Position numbers and translations under genes: made by a program
In this document: piece after piece, positions 1 through 7,716 of the stretch
How the letters are laid out: each line of letters begins with the position of its first letter
Numbering within the stretch: the first letter of the stretch is position 1
NCBI GenBank assembly: GCA_030149995.1
Contig: JASLGV010000274.1
Coordinates: 1 to 8,377 of the forward strand
Reading direction: 5' to 3'
From: Pedobacter sp.
Lineage (GTDB): Bacteria > Bacteroidota > Bacteroidia > Sphingobacteriales > Sphingobacteriaceae
Length of the DNA: 8,377 bases
The notes under the pieces: generated by a model
Told to the model about the DNA's origin: nothing
The model's database searches: none
The model's input: the letters and a program-made list of their open reading frames with translations, nothing else

Positions 1-997
1 TTTTGTTTCTCAGGTCAATCAGCATCAAATGGTTATCTGTACCACCAGAAATGATGCCATAACCTTTGGCCACAAATGCTTTGGCCATCGCCTGTGCGTT
101 TGCTGCAACCTGTTTAATATACTTTCCGTATTCATCGCTTAACGCTTCGCCAAAAGCAATCGCTTTTGCGGCGATAATATGTTCCAGCGGTCCGCCTTGT
201 GTTCCCGGGAAAACGGCCATATCCAGCAAGTTGCTCATCAGTCTGATTTCACCTTTAGGCGTTTTTAAACCCCATGGATTTTCAAAATCTTTACCCATCA
301 TAATCAAACCACCACGTGGTCCGCGTAATGTTTTATGCGTAGTAGTGGTTACAATATGACAATGAGGAAGTGGATTGGCCAGTAATCCTTTTGCGATAAA
401 ACCTGCCGGGTGTGAAATATCAGCAAGCACCAGGGCGCCAATTTTATCGGCAACCGAACGGATAAAAGCATAATCCCACTCACGCGAGTAAGCTGAAGCA
501 CCGCAAATAATTAATTTCGGTTTCTCGGCCAGGGCAACTTCTTCTAATTTTTTATAATCAATTAAACCGGTTTCTTTATCTACTCCATAAAATAAAGGCT
601 GATAAAGCTTACCCGAAAAATTTACCGGAGAACCGTGTGTAAGGTGACCACCGTGTGAAAGATCGAATCCTAAAATTTTATCTCCTGCCTGCAAAACGGC
701 CAGCATAACAGCTGCATTTGCCTGCGCACCTGAATGCGGCTGAACGTTTACCCATTCTGCACCAAATAATTCTTTTGCACGATCGATGGCAATCTGCTCG
801 ATCACATCTACGACTTCACAGCCACCATAATAACGTTTCCCTGGCAGTCCTTCTGCATATTTATTGGTTAATACAGAACCTGCAGCTTCCATTACCTGCT
901 TGCTTACAAAGTTTTCTGATGCAATAAGCTCTAAGCCATTTTCTTGTCTGCTTAATTCCTTATCAATGAGTTCAAAAATTTGGGTGTCGCGTTTCAT
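1..997 (-). CDS. glyA: Serine hydroxymethyltransferase, C-terminus cut off by window edge
   Basis: Cytosolic PLP enzyme that interconverts serine plus tetrahydrofolate with glycine plus 5,10-methylene-tetrahydrofolate, the main source of one-carbon units. Translating the minus strand from ATG 997 gives an uninterrupted 332 residues up to the window edge; family members are about 420 residues, so roughly the last fifth is missing. Visible family landmarks are LELIASENF (22-30), [15 protein letters not shown] (45-59), the substrate/cofactor segment ADISHPAGF (192-200), and [15 protein letters not shown] (216-230), where K222 should form the internal aldimine with [13 protein letters not shown] follows at 261-270. 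Between GPRGG and AVFPG the chain is longer than I recall for E. coli GlyA ([19 protein letters not shown]), which I believe is usual for Bacteroidota. The gene lies 61 bases downstream of scpA on the same strand and has its own candidate promoter in that gap. An AGG lies right next to the ATG, too close for a standard ribosome site. Identity is secure. Confidence 0.97.
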   Translation of the reverse strand, partial: MKRDTQIFELIDKELSRQENGLELIASENFVSKQVMEAAGSVLTNKYAEGLPGKRYYGGCEVVDVIEQIAIDRAKELFGAEWVNVQPHSGAQANAAVMLAVLQAGDKILGFDLSHGGHLTHGSPVNFSGKLYQPLFYGVDKETGLIDYKKLEEVALAEKPKLIICGASAYSREWDYAFIRSVADKIGALVLADISHPAGFIAKGLLANPLPHCHIVTTTTHKTLRGPRGGLIMMGKDFENPWGLKTPKGEIRLMSNLLDMAVFPGTQGGPLEHIIAAKAIAFGEALSDEYGKYIKQVAANAQAMAKAFVAKGYGIISGGTDNHLMLIDLRNK

Positions 998-1023
998 CCT
1001 TATATCGGTTTGTTTTTTTTTTG

Positions 1024-1031
1024 CAAAAGTA
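1024..1031 (-). promoter_or_regulatory. Candidate glyA promoter, Bacteroidota -7 element
   Basis: The minus strand reads TACTTTTG, an exact match to the Bacteroidota -7 consensus TAnnTTTG, 26 bases upstream of the glyA ATG. Transcription would begin near 1018, leaving a leader of about 20 nt. No good -33 TTTG is seen at 17-23 bases upstream; a TTTG at 1042-1039 is too close. The predicted start falls in a run of ten A residues (minus strand, 1022-1013). If real, glyA can be expressed independently of scpA. The sequence match is seen directly; activity is inferred. Confidence 0.5.
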
Positions 1032-1058
1032 AGAAATTCAAACTTAATCAGGCACTTA

Positions 1059-1802
1059 TTAGGCCATTGCTTTCACATTAAAATTATTATAACCGCTGCC
1101 GATATTAATTTCAACCATTTGTTGCTGGAGCATTTCCAGGATGGCCAGGAAATTATAGACGAAATGTACTTTATTTTCTGAGTTTTTAAGTACTAAAGCA
1201 AAATCGATCTGTTTATTGATGTCGAGCAGGTGGGCAATAAAATGTTTTTGCTGTTCAATGGTATAGGGATACTGAACAACCGTATGTTTTACTTCTTCAC
1301 TGCGCAGTTCATACTTCTGCATGCTGCGCTGGTACACCATCAGCAGTCTATACAAATCAAGAGAAAATAATTCGTCCTGATGACTGGACGATTCGGCTGC
1401 CAGGGCCAGGTCTTCTTCAATATTACCACGACGCTCCTGCTGCATCCGTTCTGCTTCCAGAATTTTTAAGGCTTCAGATGCTTCTTTAAATTGCTTATAG
1501 GCAATCAGGCGTGCGATCAGGTCTTCTTCAGGATTGATTTCTTTCCCGCTTTCATCCAGCTCAATGCGCGGAAGCAACATTTTAGATTTGATGCGCATCA
1601 GCGTAGCCGCCACCAGGATAAACTCGCTGGCAACTTCCACGTTCAAAGCCATCATCTGGTGAATATAGCCCAGAAAATCGGTCGTTATCTTTGCAATCTC
1701 CACATCCTGAATATTCAGCTCATCTCTTTCTATAAAGAAAAGCAACAGGTCGAAAGGGCCTTCAAATACCGGTAGCTTAATCTCAAAGTTCTCTGTTTGC
1801 AT
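1059..1802 (-). CDS. scpA: Segregation and condensation protein A (kleisin subunit of SMC-ScpAB)
   Basis: Kleisin that bridges the SMC ATPase heads and binds ScpB, helping compact and segregate the chromosome; cytoplasmic, nucleoid-associated. From ATG 1802 it is 247 residues, close to the 240-260 usual in the family. The N-terminal SMC-binding domain shows [13 protein letters not shown] (about 11-23) and the helix that follows ([17 protein letters not shown]). Next come [20 protein letters not shown] (58-77), a glutamate-rich, less conserved middle, and a C-terminal winged-helix segment ([18 protein letters not shown]) near the end. The frame is open upstream, with in-frame ATGs at 1829 and 1814, but those would add MLFFSMFVL, which does not resemble family N-termini, so [16 protein letters not shown] is preferred. 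No Shine-Dalgarno sequence is visible. scpB is not in the window. The gene is divergent from dxs and 61 bases upstream of glyA. Confidence 0.93.
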   Translation of the reverse strand: MQTENFEIKLPVFEGPFDLLLFFIERDELNIQDVEIAKITTDFLGYIHQMMALNVEVASEFILVAATLMRIKSKMLLPRIELDESGKEINPEEDLIARLIAYKQFKEASEALKILEAERMQQERRGNIEEDLALAAESSSHQDELFSLDLYRLLMVYQRSMQKYELRSEEVKHTVVQYPYTIEQQKHFIAHLLDINKQIDFALVLKNSENKVHFVYNFLAILEMLQQQMVEINIGSGYNNFNVKAMA

Positions 1803-1807
1803 CAAAA

Positions 1808-1815
1808 CAAACATA
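1808..1815 (-). promoter_or_regulatory. Candidate scpA -7 element close to the start codon
   Basis: The minus strand reads TATGTTTG, an exact TAnnTTTG match, ending only 5 bases before the preferred scpA ATG. A GTTTC at 1840-1836 could serve as a poor -33 box with a spacer of about 20. Transcription would then begin at or next to the ATG, giving a leaderless or nearly leaderless message. A second exact match, TATTTTTG at 1929-1922, would give a leader of more than 100 nt. The sequence alone does not choose between them. Confidence 0.25.
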
Positions 1816-1931
1816 CTAAAAAATAGCATCTGGGAGAAACGGCTTAAAATTGCGTTTTTATGCCATTTGAGATGGCTAAACAGCTTACATAAGGGGGAAA
1901 TTATTTTCTTCTATATTAAAACAAAAATACC

Positions 1932-1939
1932 TTACTTTG
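1932..1939 (+). promoter_or_regulatory. Candidate dxs promoter, -7-like element
   Basis: TTACTTTG matches TAnnTTTG at all specified positions except the A, and sits 27 bases before the dxs ATG at 1967. Transcription would begin near 1945, with a leader of about 20 nt, the same geometry as the candidate glyA promoter. No convincing -33 TTTG is present; the T-rich stretch 1904-1910 is the only option. The in-frame TTG at 1937-1939 that lengthens the dxs reading frame lies inside this element, which argues against it being the translation start. Confidence 0.35.
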
Positions 1940-1966
1940 TGTCTTGTTTTTTACCAAAATTATCAA

Positions 1967-3895
1967 ATGCAAGTAAAAGCTGGAACCTTATTATCAAAAA
2001 TCAACTATCCTGCTGATTTAAAGCAATATAGTGAAGCTGACTTAGAGCAAATAAGCCAGGAATTACGACAATACATCATTGATGTTGTAAGTGTTAATGG
2101 CGGGCATTTCGGGTCCAGTCTGGGCGTTGTGGAATTAACGGTTGCCTTGCATTACGTTTTAAATACTCCTTACGATAAATTGGTCTGGGATGTGGGACAC
2201 CAGGCTTACGGGCATAAAATCCTGACAGGCCGTCGCGATCTTTTTCATACCAACCGCCTGTATAAAGGCATCAGCGGTTTTCCGAAAATTGCCGAAAGTG
2301 AATATGACACCTTTGGCGTTGGTCACTCTTCTACCTCGATTTCGGCCGCATTGGGTATGGCTGTTGCTTCACAGATTAAAGGGGAAACAGACCGTCAGCA
2401 CGTAGCCGTAATTGGCGATGGCGCGATGACGGCCGGCTTAGCTTTCGAAGGGCTGAACCATGCGGGGATTGAAAACAGTAACCTGCTTGTTATCTTAAAC
2501 GATAACTGTATGGCCATTGACCCGAATGTAGGCGCACTCAAAGAATACCTGACCGATATAACCACTTCAAAATCTTATAACCGCTTCCGCGATGACATTT
2601 CAAACATGCTTACTGCCTTGTCCAAACTCGGGCCAAATGCGCACAAGTATGTAAAAAAGATCGAAAAAAGCATTAAAGGTACTTTACTCAAACAAAGTAA
2701 TCTTTTTGAATCACTCAATTTCAGGTACTTTGGTCCCGTTGACGGACATGATGTAAAACGCCTGGCTGCTGTTATACGCGATTTAAAAGATATACCAGGG
2801 CCAAAACTGTTGCATTGCGTTACTGTAAAAGGAAAAGGCTTTGCGCTTGCAGAAAAGGATCAGACCAAATGGCATGCACCAGGTTTATTCGATAAAATTA
2901 CCGGCGAAATTAAAAAGAGCGTTGCAGATAAGCCGCAGCCACCTAAATACCAGGATGTTTTTGGACATTCGCTGGTAGAGCTGGCCGAAAGCAATGCTAA
3001 AATTGTGGGTATTACCCCTGCCATGCCTTCGGGTTCTTCCATGAACATTATGATGAAGGCCATGCCAACCAGGTCTTTTGATGTGGGTATTGCAGAACAA
3101 CACGCGGTAACCTTTTCTGCCGGACTTGCTGCGCAGGGAATGGTACCTTTCTGTAATATTTACTCGAGCTTTATGCAACGGGCATACGACCAGGTTATTC
3201 ACGATGTAGCCATCCAGAACCTGAATGTTGTTTTCTGCCTGGACCGCGCAGGTTTGGCCGGAGCAGACGGCGCCACCCATCATGGTGCCTACGATTTAGC
3301 TTTTATGCGTTGTGTACCCAACATGACGGTTGCAGCCCCGATGAATGAAGAGGAACTGAGAAACCTGATGTATACCGCTCAACAGGAAAACATGGGACCG
3401 TTTGTAATCCGTTACCCGCGGGGTAATGGTGTTATGCCAGACTGGAAAAGACCCTTCAAAACATTGGAAGTAGGGAAAGGCCGTAAAATTTGCGATGGCG
3501 AAGAGGTGGCCTTGTTAACCATTGGACATGTAGGAAACTTTGCCGTGGAGGCCCGTGCGGAATTAAACAGTGAAGGCTATTACCCGGCACATTACGATCT
3601 TCGTTTTGTAAAACCACTGGACGAACAATTGCTGCATGAGGTATTTTCAACCTATAAACACATTATTACGGTAGAAGATGGTACTTTACAAGGTGGTATG
3701 GGTGCTGCAATACTTGAATTTATGGCCGACAACCGGTATCAGGCAGAAGTAACGCGCTTGGGTATTCCCGATAGTTTTGTTGAACATGGGGAACAACCAG
3801 AACTTTGGGCAGAATGTGGCTATGACCGGAATGCCATTATAGAAGCGGTTAAAAAAGTAGCCGTTAAACGTACAACAGATCGTATGGTTGGTTAA
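1967..3895 (+). CDS. dxs: 1-Deoxy-D-xylulose-5-phosphate synthase
   Basis: Thiamine-diphosphate enzyme that condenses pyruvate with glyceraldehyde 3-phosphate to DXP and CO2, the entry step of the MEP isoprenoid pathway; DXP is also a thiamine and pyridoxal precursor. From ATG 1967 it is 642 residues, normal for the family. The N-terminal TPP domain shows [13 protein letters not shown] (45-57, H47 corresponding to E. coli H49), [16 protein letters not shown] (74-89), [10 protein letters not shown] (117-126) and the metal/TPP site GDGAMTAG (150-157) with the NDN triplet at 178-180. The pyrimidine-binding domain has [18 protein letters not shown], with catalytic glutamate E377, and [10 protein letters not shown] around H438/H439. 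The C-terminal transketolase domain shows [12 protein letters not shown] and [14 protein letters not shown] at 1937 could extend it by ten residues, but it lies in a promoter-like element, so the ATG is chosen. Undecaprenyl phosphate, used by the polysaccharide genes to the right, is a product of this pathway; that link is general metabolism and not evidence of co-regulation. Confidence 0.98.
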   Translation: MQVKAGTLLSKINYPADLKQYSEADLEQISQELRQYIIDVVSVNGGHFGSSLGVVELTVALHYVLNTPYDKLVWDVGHQAYGHKILTGRRDLFHTNRLYKGISGFPKIAESEYDTFGVGHSSTSISAALGMAVASQIKGETDRQHVAVIGDGAMTAGLAFEGLNHAGIENSNLLVILNDNCMAIDPNVGALKEYLTDITTSKSYNRFRDDISNMLTALSKLGPNAHKYVKKIEKSIKGTLLKQSNLFESLNFRYFGPVDGHDVKRLAAVIRDLKDIPGPKLLHCVTVKGKGFALAEKDQTKWHAPGLFDKITGEIKKSVADKPQPPKYQDVFGHSLVELAESNAKIVGITPAMPSGSSMNIMMKAMPTRSFDVGIAEQHAVTFSAGLAAQGMVPFCNIYSSFMQRAYDQVIHDVAIQNLNVVFCLDRAGLAGADGATHHGAYDLAFMRCVPNMTVAAPMNEEELRNLMYTAQQENMGPFVIRYPRGNGVMPDWKRPFKTLEVGKGRKICDGEEVALLTIGHVGNFAVEARAELNSEGYYPAHYDLRFVKPLDEQLLHEVFSTYKHIITVEDGTLQGGMGAAILEFMADNRYQAEVTRLGIPDSFVEHGEQPELWAECGYDRNAIIEAVKKVAVKRTTDRMVG

Positions 3896-3917
3896 TCCAA
3901 TTATTTATATTAAAATC

Positions 3918-3951
3918 AAAAAAGGCAATGAAAAATTTCATTGCCTTTTTT
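3918..3951. terminator. Bidirectional intrinsic terminator between convergent genes
   Basis: Arms AAAAAAGGCAATGAAA (3918-3933) and TTTCATTGCCTTTTTT (3936-3951) are perfect reverse complements. The innermost pairs must open because only two bases remain between the arms. The plus strand ends in six T residues and the minus strand, read the other way, also ends in six. The hairpin starts 22 bases after the dxs stop and lies 19 bases beyond the stop of the outer-membrane barrel gene, so it is well placed to end both transcripts. Confidence 0.9.
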
Positions 3952-3970
3952 AGTATATCGTATGTGCCTC

Positions 3971-5584
3971 TTAAAAATCGTGATAGATATTTCTGAAAGT
4001 ACTCCTGAAACCAATGGTGAATAAACCAGTGTTGTTATTACCCAGCTCATTTCTTTCGCTCCGGTAAGTTCCGGCTACTTCTATACGTAAGTTATACTTA
4101 GGGTTAAGCAAGTAAGATACTTGCCCCTTGGCATAATATAAATTGGTACCAATACCCTGCCCAATGTGGTTTCCATAATCAGAAACCCGGTTATCGTAGC
4201 TCTGGAAAATATCTTTACCATAATCTTTTCCAGCCGGATCTAAGCCATATCTTGAATAAATAGCTTGTCCAACAAAATCAAAACGTTTGTAACTGTAGTT
4301 TAACATGCCCACAAACTCCCTGAAATTGGCTCCGTAAGGGTGCGCCAATGGCTGGTTATAATTCGAGTAATTGGAAATACGGTCGAAGTGGGAATAAGTA
4401 TACGGTCTGGCTGTATTAAACTCAGCCAGATAGTTTAAAGCAGGAACATTAAACAAATCAGAACCACGTACTCCAAACTGAACGGCAAATTTATTGGCCC
4501 AATACCCTTTACCGGCAAAAAATTCTTTAGCTGTAAATTCATCAAACATGTACTGTCCGTACAGAACAGTTTTCTTCAACAATTCATATTTCAGGTTAAA
4601 GCCCAGTCTCATTTTATCCGGTGAAGTGGTATTGGTATTTTCTACCGGTCTTAAAAAGATAAAGGGATGTACATAGTTAAAATCAAATCCTCTTTTACCT
4701 TCTACTTCAGCATCAGCCCAGGTAACCGCCTGGAAAAAACCGATAGAAAAACGGTTTGTTGCATTCCAATCTACATAATGAGCCGCCATCCATTTACCAC
4801 GATCGCCCAAACGTCTGTCAGATGCTAACTTTGGTGAGCCGGGATCCAGCATGTAAGCAAAAATCGTTTGATATTGTACGCTACCTAAGCTTGCACGTAC
4901 CCTGAAGAAAGAATAGTTTGAAGAAACATCTGATAAAAGCATGGAGCGGTATCCATCTCCGATAAAGTTTTTATCATACCCCAGCGCAAAATTTAAAAAT
5001 TTATTAGGCGAGTAAGACAACAACGCTGTTACATAAGACCAATCCTGCGTTTCTTTAGCTAATTTACCAAAACCCTGACCAGGTACTACATGATTGGCAA
5101 TAATGTAGTTGTTTACATAATCTACAAATTTTCCCTGGTTCTCAAAACCATTCAGGTAAAAAGAAAATTCCTTTCCCACATTTCCCCCTACCTGGAAACC
5201 CCGGGTATTTAGCCAGGTTGTTTTGTTATTTGAAACATCCCGTCCAATCTGGAAATCAGGTAAAAAGTCGGCATAAATATTATAATCACTGGTTTTTGCT
5301 TCCAGTAAATGTTCCTGAAAAAGTTTACGGTGTACCCAGCTTCTTCTATTCAGACTGTCCGTTCCGGCATTCATTAAAGAATCATATCTGACACGTAAGC
5401 GGTCATCATCTGCATAAAAACCACGTATAGAAGAGTGGAATTTAGAATCCTGATCGTAAACAGAACGGTTCAGTTTCTGATAAAACTGATAATCATAAGG
5501 TATAATCTGGTTGGGGGTTTGATTCTGCGCCTTCGCATTTATAGCAAAAAAGGCCAGTAAGGCCAGGTAAAAGTATTTCTTCAT
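3971..5584 (-). CDS. Outer-membrane beta-barrel, capsule-assembly Wzi / RemB-like family
   Basis: Predicted outer-membrane protein of 537 residues. It begins with a clear signal peptide (MKKYFYLALLAFFAINAKA, cleavage likely before Q20). After a polar segment to about residue 100, the chain is rich in alternating aromatic and polar residues typical of beta strands (for example FSFYLNGFENQGKFVDYVN near 140-158) and ends in phenylalanine, as many outer-membrane barrels do. By recall it resembles Bacteroidota proteins annotated as capsule assembly Wzi family or gliding motility protein RemB. E. coli Wzi anchors capsule at the surface and Flavobacterium RemB is a mobile surface protein linked to gliding; which role applies here is unknown. 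The adjacent polysaccharide genes favour a role in surface polysaccharide. No C-terminal type IX sorting domain is evident. The frame extends to a TTG at 5602, but the signal peptide starts naturally at ATG 5584. It lies 83 bases after the dehydratase gene, with a hairpin in the gap. Confidence 0.75.
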   Translation of the reverse strand: MKKYFYLALLAFFAINAKAQNQTPNQIIPYDYQFYQKLNRSVYDQDSKFHSSIRGFYADDDRLRVRYDSLMNAGTDSLNRRSWVHRKLFQEHLLEAKTSDYNIYADFLPDFQIGRDVSNNKTTWLNTRGFQVGGNVGKEFSFYLNGFENQGKFVDYVNNYIIANHVVPGQGFGKLAKETQDWSYVTALLSYSPNKFLNFALGYDKNFIGDGYRSMLLSDVSSNYSFFRVRASLGSVQYQTIFAYMLDPGSPKLASDRRLGDRGKWMAAHYVDWNATNRFSIGFFQAVTWADAEVEGKRGFDFNYVHPFIFLRPVENTNTTSPDKMRLGFNLKYELLKKTVLYGQYMFDEFTAKEFFAGKGYWANKFAVQFGVRGSDLFNVPALNYLAEFNTARPYTYSHFDRISNYSNYNQPLAHPYGANFREFVGMLNYSYKRFDFVGQAIYSRYGLDPAGKDYGKDIFQSYDNRVSDYGNHIGQGIGTNLYYAKGQVSYLLNPKYNLRIEVAGTYRSERNELGNNNTGLFTIGFRSTFRNIYHDF

Positions 5585-5611
5585 TCGTATAAGTTTGTTC
5601 AATTTTAATCA

Positions 5612-5638
5612 TTTTAATGCATTGCTCATGCATTAAAA
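5612..5638. repeat. Perfect 11-bp inverted repeat upstream of the barrel gene
   Basis: TTTTAATGCAT (5612-5622) and ATGCATTAAAA (5628-5638) are exact reverse complements separated by TGCTC. In the minus-strand transcript this would form a hairpin ending 27 bases before the barrel ATG and about 30 bases after the dehydratase stop. On the minus strand it is followed by TGATTAAAATTG and on the plus strand by A residues, so neither side has the T run of an intrinsic terminator. An intercistronic RNA hairpin or a protein-binding operator are both possible; the role is unknown. Confidence 0.7.
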
Positions 5639-5667
5639 AATTCTAATCTTGTTAAATGTGGTGCTGA

Positions 5668-7608
5668 TTAATCTTCTACCAGCTTATCAAGCTCTTCAAA
5701 TACCGAGTTTTTACTTTTAAACTCCGGCACTAATTTCTTCATATTTAACACCACTTGCCGGTCACTTTCTGTATGGGCCGACTTAATTAACAGGGCTATC
5801 TGGCTTTCAACATCTTCAAATACATATTCGCGTACCTTCCCAATCATAATCTTTTCATGGTGCGTAGGTAAGGCGTTTTCATTATCGTTCAGCAATTCTT
5901 CGTATAGCTTTTCGCCGGGTCTTAATCCGGAATACTCAATCTTTACATCTACATTTGGCTCCAGTCCGGCCAGCCGGATCATCTTTTTCGCCAGTTCCAC
6001 AATCTTAACTGATTTGCCCATATCAAAAACGAAGATTTCTCCACCTTTACCCATACAACCAGCTTCCAGTACCAACCGGCAGGCCTCCGGAATGGTCATA
6101 AAATAACGCGTAATCTCCGGATGGGTAACCGTAACCGGTCCGCCTTTTTCTATTTGCTGCCTGAAACGGGGAATAACTGAACCGTTTGACCCAAGCACAT
6201 TCCCAAATCTGGTGGTTATAAACTTAGTAATGGGTTTCACTTCCATACTGTTGATGTAGCTCAGACCATTGCTAAAAATAAATCCGTCGGTGCTTAAAGA
6301 ATTATTAAGCGACTGTACATAAATCTCTGCAATCCGTTTAGAAGCGCCCATTATATTGGTCGGATTTACCGCTTTATCCGTAGAGATCATCACAAACTTC
6401 TGCACGCCGTATTTAACTGCTTTGTCTGCAATGGTTTTGGTACCCAATACGTTGGCTTTAATGGCTTCGGCCGGGTTATCTTCCATCAGGGGCACATGTT
6501 TATAAGCCGCCGCATGGTATACATAATGTGGTTTATAGGTATCGAATAGCTTATCCATCCGCAATCCATCGCGTACATCGCCTACAAAAGCATGGAAATT
6601 TTTATTGCGATTGCTTTCCTGCAATTCCAAATGAAGCTCATGCAAGGCCGTTTCACTCTGATCGCATAAAATAATCAGGCCTACATCAAATTTCAGCAAC
6701 TGGCGAACAATTTCACTTCCAATAGAACCGGCTGCTCCTGTAATCAGAATGCGTTTGTTGTTCAGCATGTTGCCAATCCCATCCGTATCTATTTTAATTG
6801 ATTTGCGGTTTAACAGGTCTTCAATATTCAATTTCTGAATCTGTGCAATTTGCAACTTACCTTTACGCCATACATCTACCGGTGGAATGTTAAGCACTTC
6901 TATATCATTTTCCAGGCATAAATCCACAATCTGGTCTTTTCTTTCATCCGGAATGGTATAGGAAGCAAAAATAATCTCATCCAGTTCATGCTCTTCAATC
7001 AGGCTTTCCAGTTTTTTGGCATCCAGAATTTTTACGCCATCAATGGTTTTGCCCATTTTGCGTTCATCATCATCCACAAAAGCAATAATATTTTTGTTTA
7101 CACTGCCATCGTGATCAAAGGTTCTTTTGGTTGCCAATCCGGCCTCTCCTGCGCCATAAATAATCACCTTACGCTTATCTAAATTCAGATTCTTAATGTA
7201 GATAAAGAAGTATTTAATCAACACCCGATAGGTAATCAACAGTAAGAAACTGGTAAGCCCGTTGGTAATTAAAATCGTATTGGAAATGAGTGAAGTATTA
7301 AAAAAAGAAATGGCTACCAGATTCAGCACAAAGAAAGTTCCGTTGCTGATGATGCCCGAAAAAAGAATCCGGAAAGAATCCTGGGCACTGGTATAACGTA
7401 TAATGCCGGTATACGTTTTTATATTCAAAAACACGGCTACATTAATAACCCCTAAAATAAGTAAGTTCCGGGCAAGTTCCGGCACCTCAACAGATGTCAG
7501 ATCCAAGTTATGCTTTAAAGCATATGCAAAAATCAGCGACAGGGTGCAGATGATCAGATCTAGTAAGAAGATGATCCAGCGTGGTACAATATTAATTTGA
7601 GTAAACAA
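5668..7608 (-). CDS. Membrane-anchored nucleotide-sugar 4,6-dehydratase, WbpM/CapD/PglF family
   Basis: Inner-membrane SDR enzyme, 646 residues, the usual length for long-form members. The family dehydrates UDP-GlcNAc to UDP-4-keto-6-deoxy sugars, precursors of QuiNAc, FucNAc or bacillosamine for surface glycans. Four hydrophobic segments lie at about 11-31, 45-63, 82-104 and 106-138. They are followed by a first Rossmann-like domain (VIIYGAGEAGLATKR, GAGEAG 152-157) and the catalytic SDR domain with NAD(P) motif ITGAAGSIGSE (289-299), the HAAAYKHVPLMEDNP segment (365-379), STDK (409-412) and MGASK (420-424). The last two supply the family's modified S-M-K catalytic residues in place of the usual S-Y-K. 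TTRFGNVLGSNGSVIPRF (465-482), RYFMT and GLRPGEKLYEE follow. About 25 residues (roughly 436-460) seem inserted before the TRFGNVLGS strand. The start is TTG 7608: no ATG lies in frame nearby, and INIVPRWIIFLLDL begins as homologues do. It follows the transferase gene by 108 bases. The exact product cannot be assigned from this window. Confidence 0.92.
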   Translation of the reverse strand: MFTQINIVPRWIIFLLDLIICTLSLIFAYALKHNLDLTSVEVPELARNLLILGVINVAVFLNIKTYTGIIRYTSAQDSFRILFSGIISNGTFFVLNLVAISFFNTSLISNTILITNGLTSFLLLITYRVLIKYFFIYIKNLNLDKRKVIIYGAGEAGLATKRTFDHDGSVNKNIIAFVDDDERKMGKTIDGVKILDAKKLESLIEEHELDEIIFASYTIPDERKDQIVDLCLENDIEVLNIPPVDVWRKGKLQIAQIQKLNIEDLLNRKSIKIDTDGIGNMLNNKRILITGAAGSIGSEIVRQLLKFDVGLIILCDQSETALHELHLELQESNRNKNFHAFVGDVRDGLRMDKLFDTYKPHYVYHAAAYKHVPLMEDNPAEAIKANVLGTKTIADKAVKYGVQKFVMISTDKAVNPTNIMGASKRIAEIYVQSLNNSLSTDGFIFSNGLSYINSMEVKPITKFITTRFGNVLGSNGSVIPRFRQQIEKGGPVTVTHPEITRYFMTIPEACRLVLEAGCMGKGGEIFVFDMGKSVKIVELAKKMIRLAGLEPNVDVKIEYSGLRPGEKLYEELLNDNENALPTHHEKIMIGKVREYVFEDVESQIALLIKSAHTESDRQVVLNMKKLVPEFKSKNSVFEELDKLVED

Positions 7609-7631
7609 AGTGCTATAGGCTTTTTTTATCG

Positions 7632-7639
7632 TAAAGGTA
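7632..7639 (-). promoter_or_regulatory. Possible promoter before the dehydratase gene
   Basis: The minus strand reads TACCTTTA, one mismatch (final A for G) from TAnnTTTG. A TTG at 7658-7656 lies 16 bases upstream and could be a -33 element. Transcription would start near 7625, just within a run of seven A residues and about 17 nt before the TTG start codon. The 108-base gap after the transferase gene leaves room for a separate promoter, but no terminator is seen between the two genes, so read-through is equally plausible. Confidence 0.25.
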
Positions 7640-7716
7640 AAAATTAAAATTTGAACAACTAAACTTTAATACCCAAATCTTTATCAGCAAGTATCCTGCC
7701 AGAAGTAACAGATATG

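Noticed and set aside
864..1181. A plus-strand open frame of about 105 codons crossing the glyA start and the 3' part of scpA.
   Set aside because: It overlaps two well-supported minus-strand genes and their gap, resembles no protein I know, and has no start context. It is a shadow of the opposite strand.
1862..1876. A short inverted repeat GCCAT-TTGAG-ATGGC in the scpA-dxs divergent gap.
   Set aside because: Five-base arms are expected often by chance, there is no T run, and the position relative to either candidate promoter is not distinctive.
2885..3283. A minus-strand open frame of 132 codons inside dxs.
   Set aside because: It lies wholly within a confidently identified gene. Its low-complexity, His/Arg-rich product is typical of an antisense shadow.
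5585..5602. Longer barrel-gene start at TTG 5602, adding six residues (MNKLIR).
   Set aside because: The ATG at 5584 gives a textbook signal peptide with two lysines at its start, and the upstream residues add nothing.
5612..5638. The 11-bp palindrome as an intrinsic terminator of the dehydratase gene.
   Set aside because: The bases after the hairpin on the minus strand are TGATTAAAATTG, with no continuous T run, and the stem is AT-rich. Kept as a repeat of unknown role.
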